Shown: positions 23,703 to 24,685 of the stretch, piece after piece | How the letters are laid out: each line of letters starts with the position of its first letter | Numbering within the stretch: the first letter of the stretch is position 1 | Source: an uncultured Oscillospiraceae bacterium | GTDB lineage: Bacteria; Bacillota; Clostridia; Oscillospirales; Oscillospiraceae | Length of the DNA stretch: 24,685 bases | NCBI GenBank assembly: GCA_934655935.1 | Contig: CAKUHJ010000009.1 | Span: forward strand, 1 to 24,685 | Direction of reading: 5' to 3' | The notes under the pieces: model-generated | Databases searched by the model: none | What the model was told of the DNA's origin: nothing | What the model saw: the letters and a program-made list of their open reading frames with translations, nothing else | Translations under genes and position numbers: made by a program

Positions 23703-24419
23703 ATGAAACAGGACTGGATTGCGGGTCTGCTCGGCCCGTGGAGTATGGAAACAGGGCTGGCGTCGATTCTGCTGCGCGTGGGCCTGAGCGTGCTGTTTGC
23801 CGCCGTCGTCGGCTGTGAGCGCTCAAGCAAGCGGCACTCTGCGGGCCTTCGGACGTTTATTCTGGTCAGTCTGGCGGGCGTCTGCGCGATGCTGGCAGAT
23901 CAGTGGCTGATGGCGCGGGGGAGCGGACTGCCGGTTCTTTCCGCGGCGGCGGCGCTGGGAATGGCGAGCCTCAGCGGAAACGCCATCCTTTTCAGCTCCC
24001 GGAATCAGATCAAGGGCCTGACAACCTCTGCAGGCCTCTGGTGCTGCGGGCTGCTGGGAATCCTTCTTGGCGCGGGGCTTTATACCCCGGCGACCGTGGT
24101 GTTTCTGGCGCTGCTTTGCAGCATGTCCGGGCTGCCGGTTCTGGAAAAGCACCTGAAGGACCGCTCAAACCATTTTGAGGTGCATCTGGAGCTCAAGAGC
24201 AAGGGAGATCTTGCGGATTTTGTGGCAACTATCCGCGCGCTTGGAATCCGCATAGACGACATCGAGTCCAATCCGGCCTACCTCGGCTCCGGGCTGAGCG
24301 TGTTCTCCGTTTCCTTTACCGTGACCGGCGCAGAGCTGAAGCAATATAAAAAACACGCGGAGATCATCGACGCTCTGCGGTCTTTGGAGTATGTGTATTA
24401 TATTGAAGAAATGAACTGA
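23703..24419 (+). CDS. MgtC/SapB-family membrane protein
   Basis: A 238-residue protein. The N-terminal about 150 residues are the hydrophobic MgtC/SapB domain, with the signature GCERSSKRHSAGLRTFILVS near residues 38-57 and a GLTTSAGLWCCGLLG segment. The C-terminal about 80 residues form a soluble ACT-like domain (HFEVHLELKSKGDLADFVAT, then IRIDDIES). MgtC proteins of pathogens support survival in low magnesium and inhibit F-type ATP synthase; in gut Clostridia the role is unknown. Its ribosome site (GAGGAGG) lies in the last codons of the antiporter gene, so both are surely cotranscribed. The terminator at 24601 probably ends the operon. Confidence 0.88.
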   Translation: MKQDWIAGLLGPWSMETGLASILLRVGLSVLFAAVVGCERSSKRHSAGLRTFILVSLAGVCAMLADQWLMARGSGLPVLSAAAALGMASLSGNAILFSSRNQIKGLTTSAGLWCCGLLGILLGAGLYTPATVVFLALLCSMSGLPVLEKHLKDRSNHFEVHLELKSKGDLADFVATIRALGIRIDDIESNPAYLGSGLSVFSVSFTVTGAELKQYKKHAEIIDALRSLEYVYYIEEMN

Positions 24420-24600
24420 GCAAAATGTGCTGCAGGCCTGCGCCGCCACAGCCAGAGCCCACGCCGGATATGATCTTTCTGCTTTGCTGCGGAAAAGTGC
24501 ACCATAGCTTTTTGATAATTTTGCTCACGGCCGGTAAGGAAGCAAGAACAAGATTAAAGACAGACCGCCCCACGATTCCCAAAATCCATCAAGATACAGC
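24420..24600 (+). other. Long 3' untranslated stretch or unassigned spacer
   Basis: About 180 bases between the mgtC-like stop and the terminator. No frame has a ribosome site or recognisable domain. A TTTGCT...AGCAAG inverted pair brackets GGCCGGTAAGGA, superficially like an SRP RNA apical region, but a full SRP fold is not seen. It may be a 3' UTR. Confidence 0.35.
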
Positions 24601-24641
24601 ACGAGCCGGAAGCAGGTTTCTCTGCTTCCGGCTCGTCTTTT
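24601..24641 (+). terminator. Rho-independent terminator of the antiporter-mgtC operon
   Basis: A perfect 14-bp stem (CGAGCCGGAAGCAG at 24602-24615 with its complement at 24622-24635), extendable by one A-T pair, has a GTTTCT loop and is followed by TCTTTT. Confidence 0.92.
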
Positions 24642-24645
24642 GTAT

Positions 24646-24672
24646 AAAGAAAACCACCGGCAATGCCGGTGG
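24646..24672 (-). terminator. Terminator of a leftward gene beyond the right edge
   Basis: CCACCGGC (24654-24661) pairs with GCCGGTGG (24665-24672) around a 3-nt loop. On the minus strand the stem is followed by TTTTCTTT (24653 down to 24646). The gene it serves lies outside the window and converges on the antiporter-mgtC operon. Confidence 0.7.
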
Positions 24673-24685
24673 GTCCAAAAAGCTT

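Noticed and set aside
24364..24582. 72-codon minus-strand frame overlapping the end of the mgtC-like gene
   Set aside because: It lacks a ribosome site and homology, and it overlaps the antisense of a real gene.
24470..24600. Possible SRP (4.5S-like) RNA because of GGCCGGTAAGGAAGCA
   Set aside because: The apical loop does not match the conserved GGAA-type SRP loop, the opposing asymmetric-loop sequence is missing, and no long closing helix can be drawn.

Overview
The window reads as chromosomal DNA of a GC-rich, endospore-forming Clostridium relative, most likely gut Oscillospiraceae/Ruminococcaceae. This is inference from gene content. SpoIVB implies sporulation, SLH domains imply a Gram-positive type wall, the aconitase-type hydratase is of the clostridial sort, and the palindromic element at 8542-8690 resembles small repeats common in that family. 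No rRNA, tRNA or CRISPR array was seen.

Layout. (1) 1-787 is a visibly AT-richer scrap region: a terminator-like hairpin, a tyrosine-recombinase N-terminus that stops abruptly, and an opposite-strand remnant of a WYL-domain regulator with frame slips. (2) 788-5936 is a divergent cluster for the oxidative branch of the citrate cycle. An aconitase-family hydratase and isocitrate dehydrogenase run leftwards as an overlapping pair, and citrate synthase runs rightwards. Together they convert oxaloacetate and acetyl-CoA to 2-oxoglutarate. Both directions start from near-consensus promoters with the same -35 hexamer and 17-bp spacer. (3) 6125-8523 holds spoIVB (forespore signalling protease) and a MATE transporter with its own strong promoter. 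(4) 8542-8922 holds a palindromic MITE-like repeat and then a promoter and structured leader. (5) 8923-20641 is the most distinctive part: a 3558-residue secreted protein of InlB-type B-repeats, alternating Ig-like modules and MBG/YDG-like modules, with no visible wall anchor. It is followed 34 bp later by a 335-residue secreted protein carrying three SLH domains. (6) 20687-22145 is lspA overlapped by an RluD-type pseudouridine synthase gene, and 22142-24419 is a CPA2-type cation/proton antiporter with an MgtC/SapB-family protein. The window closes with two back-to-back terminators, the second belonging to a leftward gene beyond the right edge.

The best candidate for an undescribed system is the giant protein plus SLH protein pair: a very large modular surface fibre whose wall attachment may be supplied in trans by its small partner. 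A second point of interest is the isocitrate dehydrogenase, in which an Arg of the usual NADP 2'-phosphate pocket is replaced by Asp, so cofactor use should not be assumed. Start codons were revised from the longest open frames where promoter or ribosome-site evidence favours an internal start (hydratase, MATE, lspA, pseudouridine synthase).
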